Positions 23,370 to 36,200 of a DNA stretch of 64,000 bases are shown here, one piece after another. The position numbers were made by a program, and so were the translations under genes. The notes beneath the pieces are model-generated. The model did not search any database, was not told the DNA's origin, and was given only the letters and a program-made list of their open reading frames with translations. Position 1 is the first letter of the stretch. Every line of letters begins with the position of its first letter. Source of the stretch: Branchiostoma floridae (lineage: Eukaryota > Chordata > Leptocardii > Amphioxiformes > Branchiostomatidae); the NCBI RefSeq assembly GCF_000003815.2, contig NC_049993.1, positions 1,066,820-1,130,819 on the forward strand. Reading direction: 5' to 3'.

Positions 23370-23735
23370 CAGGGTTGAAGCCAGCCTTCTATCATTTTCC
23401 GTCCCCTCGATTGGTATAATATTATTGTGTGCCCATGGCATGATACCTCACATCAAAGGCGCAACGTCCCTAGGGGGCAGGGGGCATGCTTCCCCAGAAA
23501 ATTTGAAATCTAGACCCTCTGAAATGCTATTTCCCACATTTTGAGGTGTAGATTTTGCTTGTAGACTATGCCGTTCAACGGCATCTGTTTTGGTAAAAAA
23601 AATTACACAGGAGAGACAGTTTTAATATGTATACATATCACAGAGGACGGAATGGGCAAAATTTTTTCCTTCCCCATGGCCAGCTACAAAATTCTGTCAA
23701 ATGATGGAAGGCCGATGCTGGCTACAACATTTGGA
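23370..23735. mobile_element. TIR element (AGGGTTGAAGCCAGC...GCTGGCTACAAC), copy 1
   Basis: The ends are imperfect inverse repeats. The internal phrases CATTTTCCGTCCCCTCGATT, GGGGGCATGCT, TAGACCCTCTGAAATGCTAT, ACAGAGGACGGAATGGGCA and AAATTCTGTCAAATGATGG are shared with the copy at 50254-50611. Confidence 0.7.
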
Positions 23736-24180
23736 TCTGTAACTGTTTGGAAAGTCTGAACATACCATGGCCAACATTATTGAGACATTATACTGATGAG
23801 AGTCATGTTGCCTGTGTTTCTGTAAATAAGAATCACAACTTCCTCATTCAAAACCAAATACTGATTAATGTAACCAGGAAAATTATACACTCTAGGGTGT
23901 TGACTTAATATATTAAGTTAATAAACCTACTGAATGTAAAGTAAGATGATTCAATACAACACAACAATAATTCTGGATAAAAAAATGACAGTTCAAATGA
24001 CTTTCATTAACACATGAACTTTCAAGTTAACACCACAAAAATGTATCCTGCCACTGACTTAAAAGCCTATATCATGATAAAGGTAGTATGTGAACTTTTC
24101 TGTACACCAGGTAGTCAATTAATTGGCCAAGCAGAACTATCCAAACACTGTAGGGCTGTCCTAGTCATGGTGTCCTGACT

Positions 24181-24258
24181 TCAGCTATGTCCCTCCTGGC
24201 AGGAACCACCTGTCATATAGCAGGAGCTCCGTTTACAGTCGAAGGTGGACGATTGAGC
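24181..24258 (-). CDS. Guanylate cyclase exon 21 (C-terminus and stop)
   Basis: Acceptor ATATTTTTGCAG. It encodes [25 protein letters not shown] and TGA at 24181-24183, phase 0 in. Assigned from acceptor quality, matching phase and a stop at a plausible length. Four cysteines; no lipidation or PDZ motif is evident at the end. Confidence 0.7.
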   Translation of the reverse strand, partial: AQSSTFDCKRSSCYMTGGSCQEGHS

Positions 24259-27200
24259 CTGCAAAAATATAAAAGAAATCAGGTTCAGGTGCCAAATGAA
24301 TGGTAATGGGTTTGATCAGTCCAAAAAGAACCCCCCAAAAAATGAATGTATCATCTGCTATACCACGGTCTATACACATGTGTAGTAAGTCATTTCTTCT
24401 AATCTCCAAGCAGATCCTATCGTAGCATAAGATAGTATCAAAAGCTGGCAGAGGAGTGAAGCTGGCTTAGTAGTGTGTTTTGGGGCAAATGGACACCTCT
24501 TGGCTGACTACACTCCTTGGCAAGTTTAGTACTATATAATATGCCATCGTAGGATCTGCTTGGAGATTAATTTCTTCTGCCTTGAGCTGACCACTGAGAT
24601 TCAACACAACTTATTCTTAGTTGTCGGCAAACCTTTTTTTAACTTGCATGATGGCGTCAGCTTTGGGGTTCCCAGAGGATGTCATTTGTATCATCAAATC
24701 AACATGGTGTAACTACGACAAAAGAAGAAGTCTCACCTTTAAACTGCTGCAGCTAGAGTGGTGCTTGACACTCTGAAGGGCAGGAGGCACAGAAGACGTG
24801 GGGGGGTGCAGGATGGGTGGTGACACAGGGAAGAGACTGGGGTTGGTGGAGTGCTGTAGGCTGTGCCGGCTGAACGGTGCGGGCTGCAGTCTGCACCTCT
24901 TGTATGGCTGGAGGAAGCGGCTACCCTGTGGTGCTGGCAAGGACTGTGCTGGGAAGGGCAGGTGGCTGGGAGCAGGTTGGGGGAGCAGACTTACTAAGGG
25001 AGGCAGGGAGAATGGTCTGGCCTGCTCACCTGGTAAGGCTATAGGGCACATGGCAGCTGCACCAGTTCTGTTATCATCAAGCATGGCGGTCTCACAGATG
25101 GACTGTCTCATGCCATTCTTGGACAGGTCCATGTCCTTCCCTACCAGCCACCAGGTGGTCATGTCCCCTTTTCCCTGGAGGAAACATTAGCATCATTCAG
25201 AAAATATATCATCTTTGTTTACATATGGCAGATAATGATTCATGTATTACCAGTACTAGGGGTGGGTACCGGTACGGAAATTTCAGGTCCAGGTCCGGTT
25301 CAGGTCCAGAGGATTAGGTCCAGGTCCGAACCTGGACCTGGACCTGAACCCGGATAATTGCACGTAATTCACTGGCAAAGAGGCCGTGCAATTAAGCGGC
25401 TTTACATCTAATCAAGTTCAATCAAAGTATTTACATAAGGCACCAATATTCAAGGAAGCTTGTTGCCTGCTATCAATTTTTTCTTTGTAAGACCAATTTT
25501 GACTTAATGATATGGATGACAATTCCTCCCAAAACCCCCAAATTGATGCAAGCATGAAAAAAAAGTTTGGCCGTAAAAAATTTGCCTTCATTTATAGATA
25601 AATGGTCATGAACGTGGATCAAATGACCAAACACACAGAGTACGGTTTACCAAAGAGTCTAGATTCTTGAATTTTTATCTTTTACATCTTCTTTGACTGT
25701 TTTCAGATTTTTTTTGTTGCATTCTATGGCATATACTTGCTCATTTTGTAGCTGCTTTGTACGGTTTACATTTTCGTTAAAAGCATCTCTTTCTTTTTTG
25801 GAAAAGGCCAAAAATTTATGTGCACAGATGACATCCATGTAGTCAAGAGGTTGATGTAATCAAATCAGGAACGCGTTGGAATGCAGGGACCTATCAAATA
25901 CAGGTAAAAATTACAACATTTAACTTGTAACCCTTACGACTCTGACTTGGACATAATATTAACATTCACAAATTTTAATGGAACAGTTTAGGTGCTGTTG
26001 CTTCAATTTTCTTCACCAACACTGTGTTTCTTCGAATATTGCATGGCCTTCATCCATTGTTACGTTATTAGCTTAATTCTACTATTGCTCGTTGTCTTCT
26101 ACAATATAGTAGAAGCCAGTTAATTGCACAACGGATTAACGCACACTTCTTTTTACTGCACGGAATCTCAGAAACCAAAACCGGTGCAGTCCAGGTGGTT
26201 CTAAACAGCTTCTACAGCAGTATAATGTTAACTTACTAATATTTTGCCTTAAACACGATCTAGACACAGTTTTTCCCGATATCTGCGAGCCGACAACCTC
26301 TAGCCGACAGCTTTTTTTCAGCGTCTAGATGGAACTGCAATTATATCGCCATAAAGATATCGGCAGAATTTCTCCCGAAAGGTCCGGAGCATTTGCCCGA
26401 TAGCTTATTATTATTAGCAGGGATCCCCGATAGCTTAGCAAGGGTCCCCAATAGCTTAGCAGAGGTCCCGACAACTTCCGCGTGCGTGTAGATGAGTCCC
26501 GACTTTGGGAGGGCTCATTAGCATATAACGCGGGCTCATTAGGCAATATAGCTGTTTATGACTGCAAGTGCCACGGGTGTCCTGCAGCCAACACTCCAGA
26601 TCCCTCCCGTCATCTTCACATGCAGATATAAGGTAAAAAACTGTGTCTAGATTGGGCCTAATATTGTACCCGTTCTACAAATGTGCTATGAAATTTGACT
26701 CCAACCTTGATCGGCAGGGTTCCACGGAGCTGCATCCTGTACCCTCCCAGCTGGCGCAGGATTGAGGAACAGGTGTCACTGCACTGGATCTTCAGAGCTG
26801 GGGGAAAATCATAGTAATGTTAAGTACCAGCAATGATATGAGCTGTTGTAGACATTATTCTACAGCTGCATTATTCTATCGCGACTTCTATGGTAAATGC
26901 TCAGCAGAACTTCACTCATTTATGCCTCCAATATGAACTTTCTCTGCAAGAACCCGTTTTGACACTTCGACAGAAGCAAAGCATCCTTTCTTCCTCCATA
27001 AGCCACCTAATAGGTTCCACGTTGAGAGTTTCTTTCCTAGAACTACATCATTATGGAATAACACTGCCAATTTTCGTTTGGGTGAATGTGGCCTATAACG
27101 GGTGAATGTTGGTAAAAATTTGTGAAAATTGGTACTCTGATTGTTCTCAGCCCTTTCATGTTTACTTTGCAAGGGGTTAAACTTTGAGCAATTATCACAT

Positions 27201-30200
27201 ATGCTGTGCTGATTATACAAGGAAGGGGTGAAATTTCAAGTGTTTACTTTGCACAAGAACACAATAGAAAATTCACTTTGTTTCACCCCACTGAAATTAT
27301 CACCTCTGGTAAAAGGTGTCATAACTGCACCGGTATGTGCAACTCCATAAACAGGAAAAAAACCTAAGGCAATGGTATCTTGTCCTTGGCCATATCAAGG
27401 AGGGTTGATAAAAGGTTATTGCCTCTTTAACTTGTATAACTTGTGGTGAACCTCAGCTCCAAATTGCCAGTGCACCTTTCAGAAATTCAAACAGAATTGT
27501 TCACCACTGTTGAAGAAACCGTAATTTATTCATCATTGTTATGCAGGCTCAGACTACCATGTTATAGCATGCAAATGACTTGTCAAATTTTGGTCCCAAC
27601 TCTGAAGTAAAAATTTATGTCAACATAAGACTTCTATTTCAGAAAGTCCTGCTCTTTTCTTGACTGAAATTCCTTGAATTCTTATTTTCAAGTATTCTGT
27701 TCAAGGGATATCCTGCAAAACCAAAAGTAATTTAGTGAATGAATTGTTATTTCATTCTGAAAAGGAGACATGCTTTGTTGTTTCAAGGAGGTTATAACCT
27801 CCTTGGTTGTTTGTAGTCAATTGGATGTTTGAATTAGATAAACAGATTGGATAAACAGAGTTACCACAATATAGCCTGAAACTAGCTAAAGGAATTTACA
27901 CAGGCCCGCAAACCTAGTGGACACATAGGAGTAAAAATCTACTTTTGATAGGTTGACAACTCAACCCAGTGTCAGCACATTGACTACATGTGAAACAATG
28001 CACACAGCCAATGCAAATTGCTGTTTGTTTTTCTAGGGGCAAAATCTTCATTTCACCCTGTTTTACCCCTTTGTCACTGAGGTGCAAGTTTTGCTTTCAC
28101 CCCTCCATATTTACATGGGAACAATGTGAAACTGGGTGACGCCTTTTCACCAATTTTCACCAATTTTTACCAACATTCACCCATTATAGGCCACATTCAC
28201 CCTAACAAAAATTGGTGGTGTAAGCTTCCACGGACTTATTTTTCTGTGGGGTACAATCTGCAAAGATGGAAGGATGCCTACCTACTACTACAATCTGAAA
28301 CTAAAGTCAAGGGTTAACAGGCATCTTTCTTCTCAATACAGTATTGTAACCCAAAACGCTTGAGTGGCTCCATGAGCCTTGTTTTGCGGTGAATCCTGAG
28401 TAAATAGAAAAAAGGCATGGAAACTTCGTAGACCATGTAATAGTAGTGTTTTTGCTTTGTGGTTCTTAATGTGACTAACTCATAACTTAAAGTCAATGCC
28501 TTAATCATCTCCCTGATGGAAATCACTGATTGAAGTACATGTAGGCACTGGTGTGTTGAATAGTTCAAGTGAGGCTCAGTATCTTCTGAGGTCTCATGAC
28601 AAGTCCACATTGACTGATTGAGTCTCCTGGCCACACCTTGGCTCTGAAAGGGGTCAACATTCTGGACATTGAACCTGAGTCATGTACTTTGTGGGAAGAG
28701 TGAAGGAAGCCATCTACAAATATGGACTTTCTCTCAATTGGAATGGTCGCCAATACCATCTTCTGACAAACTTTGACCCAGTGCTGATGTCACAAATGTG
28801 AAAAAAAATTCCTATGTCTACAGCACTTGAGAGAAATGTCAGATTCTGCTGAAAATTTTGGTGAGTGAAATTTCTTAAGTTAGACAACTGAGTTTATCAT
28901 CCTCATTAGGTGTTGTACAGAGTGTTCTTACCTTCCCCAGTGGATTCCATCCTGGATGCAGTGTTCACAGTGTCACCAAACAGGCAGTACCGCGGCATCT
29001 TCATACCAACAACACCGGCAACAACTGGGCCTGAAACAAGGGGAAACTTCATATTATGAAGGTTAGACACCCAAGTACTAATATTTAAAGATGAGTCAAT
29101 CTTTACAACTGTAATTTCAGAGAATTACTTCCAAACATTTCTAGCCACATCCATCACTCTTCTTCAGTGTCTGACTGGAATAAACTGGCAGAAGGATTCA
29201 ATACTAGTACATCTAACTGGATAAACAGTTGATATATCAAAAGTCAATAACTCAAAACTCATAAATATCACCATGTAAAAGATTATACTTGTGTGTGATA
29301 GTAGCAAAATGTTGAATAGCATCATTTCTGCATCCAATATGCAGATTTGTGTTGACTAATATTTTCAAAGAAAGGCAAATTTTGCTCCAATGGCAAAATA
29401 TGGACATAGCAAAGCACACTTTGTTAGATATCAGAGTCACAAACCACTGGGTAATAATGAATTTGCCTAGATCCTGCAGCACTAGTGAAATGTTTGTGTT
29501 CAACTATACTGATACCTTTGACGCCAGGTGGCGTAAACAGTGCCATTCCTTTGTAGATAGGCTTTTTCATTCATCCAATATCAGAGAGTCTGTTCTTAGG
29601 TCTGACTCATTCTACAGCATATAAAATGCTGTCTTGTACAATATTCTATGTTTTTCAGATTTTGTCTTTGTCTCATATGGACCGCTGAGTGCCTGAAAAT
29701 ATAGACTGGACTATGCAGCTACTTAATTGTGGCACTACACAACCATCATTACTGGTAGCACTGTAATCACCATCAAAATAGTAACAATATGGTACCTAAC
29801 CCTTCCTTGAGCACATACCTGAGTGCATTCCTGCTCGGATTCTGATCCGTTCGTCCCCACGATGAGGGATCCGGAATGTCTCACATGCTCCCACCAGGTC
29901 CAGCGCCATACTGGCAATCTCACTCGCGTGCCTGTCTCCATTTTCTCTGGGAACTCCTGACACCACCATATCTGGGAAAGAGTACACAGCAAATCATGGT
30001 AATATAATGTAAATGCTTTTCAGAGAGGTACATATTTACAAACAATTCCTTTACTGCTTCCAAGGATTTTTGACACAACAGTTAAACGCTAGTTAACCTG
30101 ATATCCCTGAAGAATGTCATTAGAAGCAACGGATATTAGTTACCTCACGGATAAAGGAGAACCAGCATTACCTATTACTTAAACCAAGATGCTAGTAGTA

Positions 30201-33200
30201 ATATTTGGATCAGTACCCATAGGGGGTGTAGCTCCATCTGGTAAACCTCTGTGTTTTCACAATTATTATATTAGAAAAATCTGGGGCACAGACCGTGCCC
30301 TAAAATAGCCTGGGACCATGAGTTATTCCATACGGCGATAGCAAAAATGCAAACAAAACAGCCCAGAGGGCCTTGTTTATAATTGCGACCCAAGAATAAC
30401 CAGGTTACCAGACAGAAAACTTCTATTCTTCAACTTGCAACATCTAGAAAATAAGAGTCAGAAGCATAGATATTTTGGTAAACAGGTCTTACATGCATCT
30501 CCAATGGTCTCCACTTTGTAGACATCATAGTTGTCCACAATCTCATCAAAGGTTGTGTAGAGTTTGTTGAGCAGACCGACCACCTGGATGGGGGTGCTGG
30601 TGCTGGACAGTGTTGTGAAGCCCACAATGTCACTGTGAAACACAGATGGTGGTTTAAATATAGAATACAACACGGTGTATTCCGTATCACCCAAGGTACC
30701 AACCCGACCGCAGGCAGGATCGCCCGAAGGCCGGAGGGTGATCCCACCCGCGGGAGGGCTGGGACCAAGGATGATGCGGAATACACTATGTTGTATTTTA
30801 TTTATGTCATACCCACCTGAGAAAACACATGTTGCGATGGGAAATGCACCAGAAGTTGAACAAATTTGGTACCAACAATTGTTACAACAGCAATGTTCCA
30901 ACGTCCGAATCAGGTCTTCGAATTTTTGACCGTGCTGCACTCAGCGTGCGCAGAGTATGTTCAAATTATTTGATGGAAGCCTGGGGGATAAAACTTTGAG
31001 GCCTGTGTGATACAGCTTTTTATCACACGGTTCGGAACACCTAACAGTCCGGAACACCTGTATCGAACGTTATCGCGGTCCAGGTATGACATAAAAGTAT
31101 GTACTGTAGCATCTGAGACTATCAAAACACAAAAAAGTCAATGTTTTTGAAGGTTGAACAAATGACTAAAACCTGACTGTCATTATCAAATACATTGTTT
31201 TTGTTTTTTAAATGATTGCTTTTATTTTCTCATTTTTAGCTGCTTTATCATCATCGGTTGGCTGCGGTGCAGGCAACTGTAAGTTTCTGTAAGCTGCTTT
31301 ATACGACTTACAGTTTGGTCAAAAACTTTTTTTAGATGTCATCCATATAATGAAATTAACATGGCCTTACCTGAAGAAGATGGTACATGCAGCAAATCCT
31401 GTAGCCTGGGCTGGTTTTCCCTGTCGGAGGTCATCGGCTACTGACTTTGGTAGCATGCCTATCGTGGTTGTATGGGGGAGGGGGGCAAAGTGTTACTCAT
31501 TGGTGAAGTCTTTCGACATTAAGCATACAAACACATAAATGCATATTAGCACTACTATCTACCTTCAGTAATTCTCCAGTAATGTGTATGTACAAATGTA
31601 AATAGCATCATTATTCAGACTTTGTTGTTTCAAGTCTGTAAAGAGATATACTGAATAAAGATTTCAATTTCAGTCCAGCAGAAAACACTATTGGCAAACT
31701 ACAACTTCCTATCATTGAATTATCCAAGTCAACAACAAGTCTTGCTCTGAGAAGTCAATAGCTTTAACAGATTGGTAACTTAAAGTTAAGTGGCAACTGA
31801 AAAGGATCTTGTAATTTTTAATGCTGTAACAAAGATATTTGACTCACTGAAATGTCGACAGGTGTTTAAAGTTTTAAAGAAGTACCTTGAAGTTTAAGCA
31901 ATCAACACTGTTTTTGATAATTGTCTTTTGGTTTTAACAAATGTAACGCAGCAGTGCAATTAAGGGTCTTAATAATGACCCTGCTATCTGTACCATGTAG
32001 TGTGAGAAGAAATAAACCATTATAACAGTTACTGTTACAGTAGTAACCACAATTGTAACAAAGTTTGGTGTATTGTACGTTCTTTTTTATTAAAAGTTAT
32101 GTACCCTAATTAAAGTACTATGCACTGTGATTAGCACTCTGAAGTCTCAGACAAATCAGTGGAACCAAAATATTAAATGGAAAAACACAAATGAAAGCTG
32201 GTGTGTTACGCCAAAGGGAGGTTATACCGGCTATATGGATACAGATACAGACAAGTAATTGCAGCCCTTCTCCACCAAATTGAATCTAAACACATTTTGA
32301 AATGAATGAGTTCAAATGTATGATGTTTTAGTCATGATTATCTTGCATAAATCAAGGACCTCTATATAATGTCCTTGCTTTATGTCTTCCTAGAACTGTA
32401 GCACCACCTGTCTTTCTGAGGTCCTTTCCCCATTTATCCATGCAATAACCTCAAACAAGTACATACCCCAACTTTGGCAACAACTTGCAGCACCCTTTGA
32501 ATTTTGAAATTTTGATATTAAGTGCCTGCTTTAATGAAGAAAATATGGTATCAAGGCAGAACCTTCTAAAAGAAACCAATGACAGGGCTCGAAATACTGG
32601 GGTTTTGTGCACCCAGGTGCACCCAAAATTGGAGCTGTGCACCCAATTATTTTCTGTGCACCCAAATGTTTTTATAGGCTTATGCATGTTAAGATGTCAG
32701 TATACTATGTAAACACCTTATTCTTGACATCTATGTGTTAGAAAGATAATAGAATGACTGTCATAGTACTTCCGATTTCTGAAGAGCTCCGTTCAAATTA
32801 CTAATTTAGTAGGTTTACAATTAGGATATTCTGATATTCTACTTTATTTTATGTGGTGCACCCAAAAAATGTGCACCCAAAAATATTTTGGTGCACCCAA
32901 TTTTCTAGGTTGGGTGCACCAGTGCACCTATTCCCCAAAATGAATTTCGAGCCCTGAATGAACATAAAGAGAGGCTATAACGACTTGCTGTAAAAACATA
33001 GTAACACTAGTTCACCTTTATTCGTGGGGTAACCTTTATCCGTTATATCTAACACCAGGGTATTTCTGGATATCAAGTCGACGGACGGTGGTCTCAAACT
33101 GCATTATATTGAAAAAATACAATTTGAAACCACCGTCTATCAATGTGATATCCCTAAATATCCTGTTTTTAGGTACAAATTGGAAATAGGTTACCCCGCG

Positions 33201-36200
33201 AATAAAGGTGAACTTACGTTACATGTATTACTTACTATAGAGGAGCCGGTCTGTTTTTTGTTTCTCATGAAGGAGGTCTGCAGTCCGCTCTGCCACAAGC
33301 ACTTCCAGGTGTTTGGAGTATTTCTCCATCTGTTAAAGTATTGATTAAAGTATTTGCTCATTATCACTTCTGTGTATTAAATACTGATATGTAACATCGA
33401 GAAAGGTTAATAAGACATCCAGGTAATAAGACACACCAAAAGCAAATAGCAGATACTCAAGCAAATGAATAGGATTTTGGAAATGGTCAGACACTTCAGA
33501 TTGCATCCACAATCTTTTGTCAGTGACACTGACCAAGATCTTTTGAATAGCAGGCTTTTAACCAAAAACTGTGACTTGATATGCAAATGAGGAGATGGCA
33601 AATGTAAGAAAGACCGATAGGAAACAAAAAAAGACAAAATCAAAACAAGATTGATGCTATTTAGACAAGTAGCTGCTCAAGTAAGGTGACAGTCACAAGA
33701 TTCCAAAGTGGGAATTAGTGAAAAGTACCCTGAGGCTCCCACTTTCAGTTACATGGATTCTTTATTTCCTAATAAGGTCTATTTATACAGGGAGGAATTC
33801 CATCTTACTGGTTTTGGATGAGATCAGTATTGTAAGGAAGAAAAGGTATGTTTGTGAAGATGTTGGTGCAGTCTTCATAACTTCAGTACCAAGGACAGGT
33901 AATGTAACAAATATCACCAGAAATACAAGAAAGGGTGTGAGTTAGTGAGTTAGAAAGGAGGGCTAACAAATTGACACAATCTAAGACCTTGTTGATTTGA
34001 TTATATGAATGACAAACTCTGTGAACCCCAAAACTGATGCCTGCGGAAAAAAAAGTTTGTGGAAAAAAAGTTGCATCATGAAATCTAAGTGGTTAGGAAG
34101 GTTGAAGAAATGACCAAACAAATGCAGTATGGAATGCAGAACAATAGATTCTTCAATTTTGTTTTTTTACATCTTCTTTCAATATAGTTTAATGTTTATT
34201 TTTTTTCGCTTTTCGATATTGTTTGCAATTCACAGCATCTGTTTACTCATTAATGAATGAATGAGTGAAGACCTTTATTGTACAGTTTTGCCCAACCGAG
34301 CTAAGTGCAGGTCACAACAAGTCAACATACATACAAATGTATAAAAGTATCACAAATCTAGTCTAACACAAAAGTTCGGCTTCTTCTCGCTTCTTGGTAA
34401 TGGTAAAAATGTAGGACTGTATGGGTTTTGCTATTGTCGGCTTGTCAAAACGCACGAGAAATGTAAACTTGTCAGTGCTACTCATGCAGCTGCTTTGTAT
34501 GATGTAAAGTATGGTCAAAACTTTTTGTTGAAACAGACTGAAATTAATGCATGCATGGATGTCATCCATGTAGTTAAATCAATACAAAATGTATGTCCTG
34601 ACTTGTTCTGAATGGGTGCAGTATTGTCAGTGATGAAAGGCAGGTTATTGCGATAGTTAGTGTGATTTCAGCACTAAGGACAGGTCATGTTATGAAGACC
34701 ACCAGAAATACATGAAGGAAATGTGTACTAACAAATTCGCACACCCTGATATAACATTGAATTATGTGCAAATCAAATTTATTTCACCTGATCTTTGATT
34801 TTTCTGGAAAAACTATGGAGCAAAAAAACATGAGATGGTGAACAATCAACCTCATCTTGAAAACTGTCCTGAATTGAATTGTTCTAATCATTTGTTACAT
34901 TTGTTTTTTGGTTTTTTTTTCTCAATTTGGGAAAATAAGAGCTACAGTGATGAGGAGCAACTGATTAGTGTGTTTTTTATGAGGGATTGAAATTATGATT
35001 ATAACATTTGCTGTTCACTGTAGAGTTGCATATGTACACTGTTCTGTGAAAATCAATTCAGTACAGGTCCAAAATACCAGTATTCTTCATAGTAATGTAT
35101 CAATATAAATTTACTCCAAGTAATACTTATTTTGTTTGTGATTGAAATTAAAATACTTTTCTTTTCATCTCCTAACCTCATGGCCTCATGCCACACCAAA
35201 CGGAACCAAAGTGACACCCAAGGACAGCATGACTGATATGCAACAGACCTACAGACAGGGAGCTTTATTCAGGTACAGATACAGGTCTGGATCCGTACCT
35301 AAACCTCTGTTCCAGTGCCTATACCTGTTCCTGTACCTAAGATGTTACATTTAGAAACGTGGCCCTCATTCACTGCACAGTACATTTCACCTACCAAGTT
35401 CATCATCTGGTCCACAGGGTTGATCTTTTCCGGATTGATGCGATGTAGAATCTTTTTGATCTGCTCAAACGTTGGACGCTGTATGGGCTGCTCTCCCCAG
35501 CACCGTTGGATGAGCTATAAGAAGCATAGCATATGTCACCAATGGCACAGTTACTTATTACAAACAACAATCAAGTATCATTCTACAAACAGATTATCAT
35601 AGTTGTGTTTCCCACTGCAGTTGTATCAGCTACATTACCTTGTAAATCGTCTTCCACATAATGTTACAAAATCATTCAGAATAGATTGCAATGTTGTACA
35701 CATAAACAGCATGACTTTGTGTCTTACATCCTTCCTGGAACTATAGGAAGGATGATCCATTTGAATGAGGCTTTTTTTCCCATTCTTTATACCCCTGCAA
35801 TAATCTTAATCAAAGTACATACCCCAATCTTGGCAATAATCTGCAGCACTTTTGACAAGTTTAAAACCTACATACTTTAAATCAGAAAATATGGTAGTGC
35901 CAAGGAGGTTAGAACCATGAATTAAGTGAAAGTGNNNNNNNNNNNNNNNNNNNNNNNNNNNNNNNNNNNNNNNNNNNNNNNNNNNNNNNNNNNNNNNNNN
36001 NNNNNNNNNNNNNNNNNNNNNNNNNNNNNNNNNNAAAAAAAAGGGGAAAAAAGGCCAAGAAAGACGGCAGGTGCAGCTTATTGCGACAGGATCACTTCGT
36101 AACGGGTGGGCACTTTTCTGAGAGAAAAAACGCCTTAACTTTTAATTACAGAATATCAATCAATCAATCAATCAGCCGCGGGCATTCAGGGGAGATTCTA

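Larger units (their letters stand above)
20385..24180. other. Intergenic and 3' flank with scattered repeats
   Basis: No gene is recognised. Contents include a 26-bp direct duplication at 20857-20910 (CTCCTCGGTTTGAATGTT twice), a LINE-like 3' end at 21213-21248 (GTACAATAAAGGTCTTCATT), a (GAGT)n microsatellite at 21649-21680 and a CAGGGCTCGAAAT-ended element at 22348. A TIR element at 23370 completes the list. The 3' UTR of the cyclase gene must begin at 24180 on the - strand; its poly(A) site is not clear. Confidence 0.5.

Noticed and set aside
24798-25190. 130-residue + strand frame
   Set aside because: Antisense to cyclase exon 20, whose frame, splice sites and start ([13 protein letters not shown]) are well supported.
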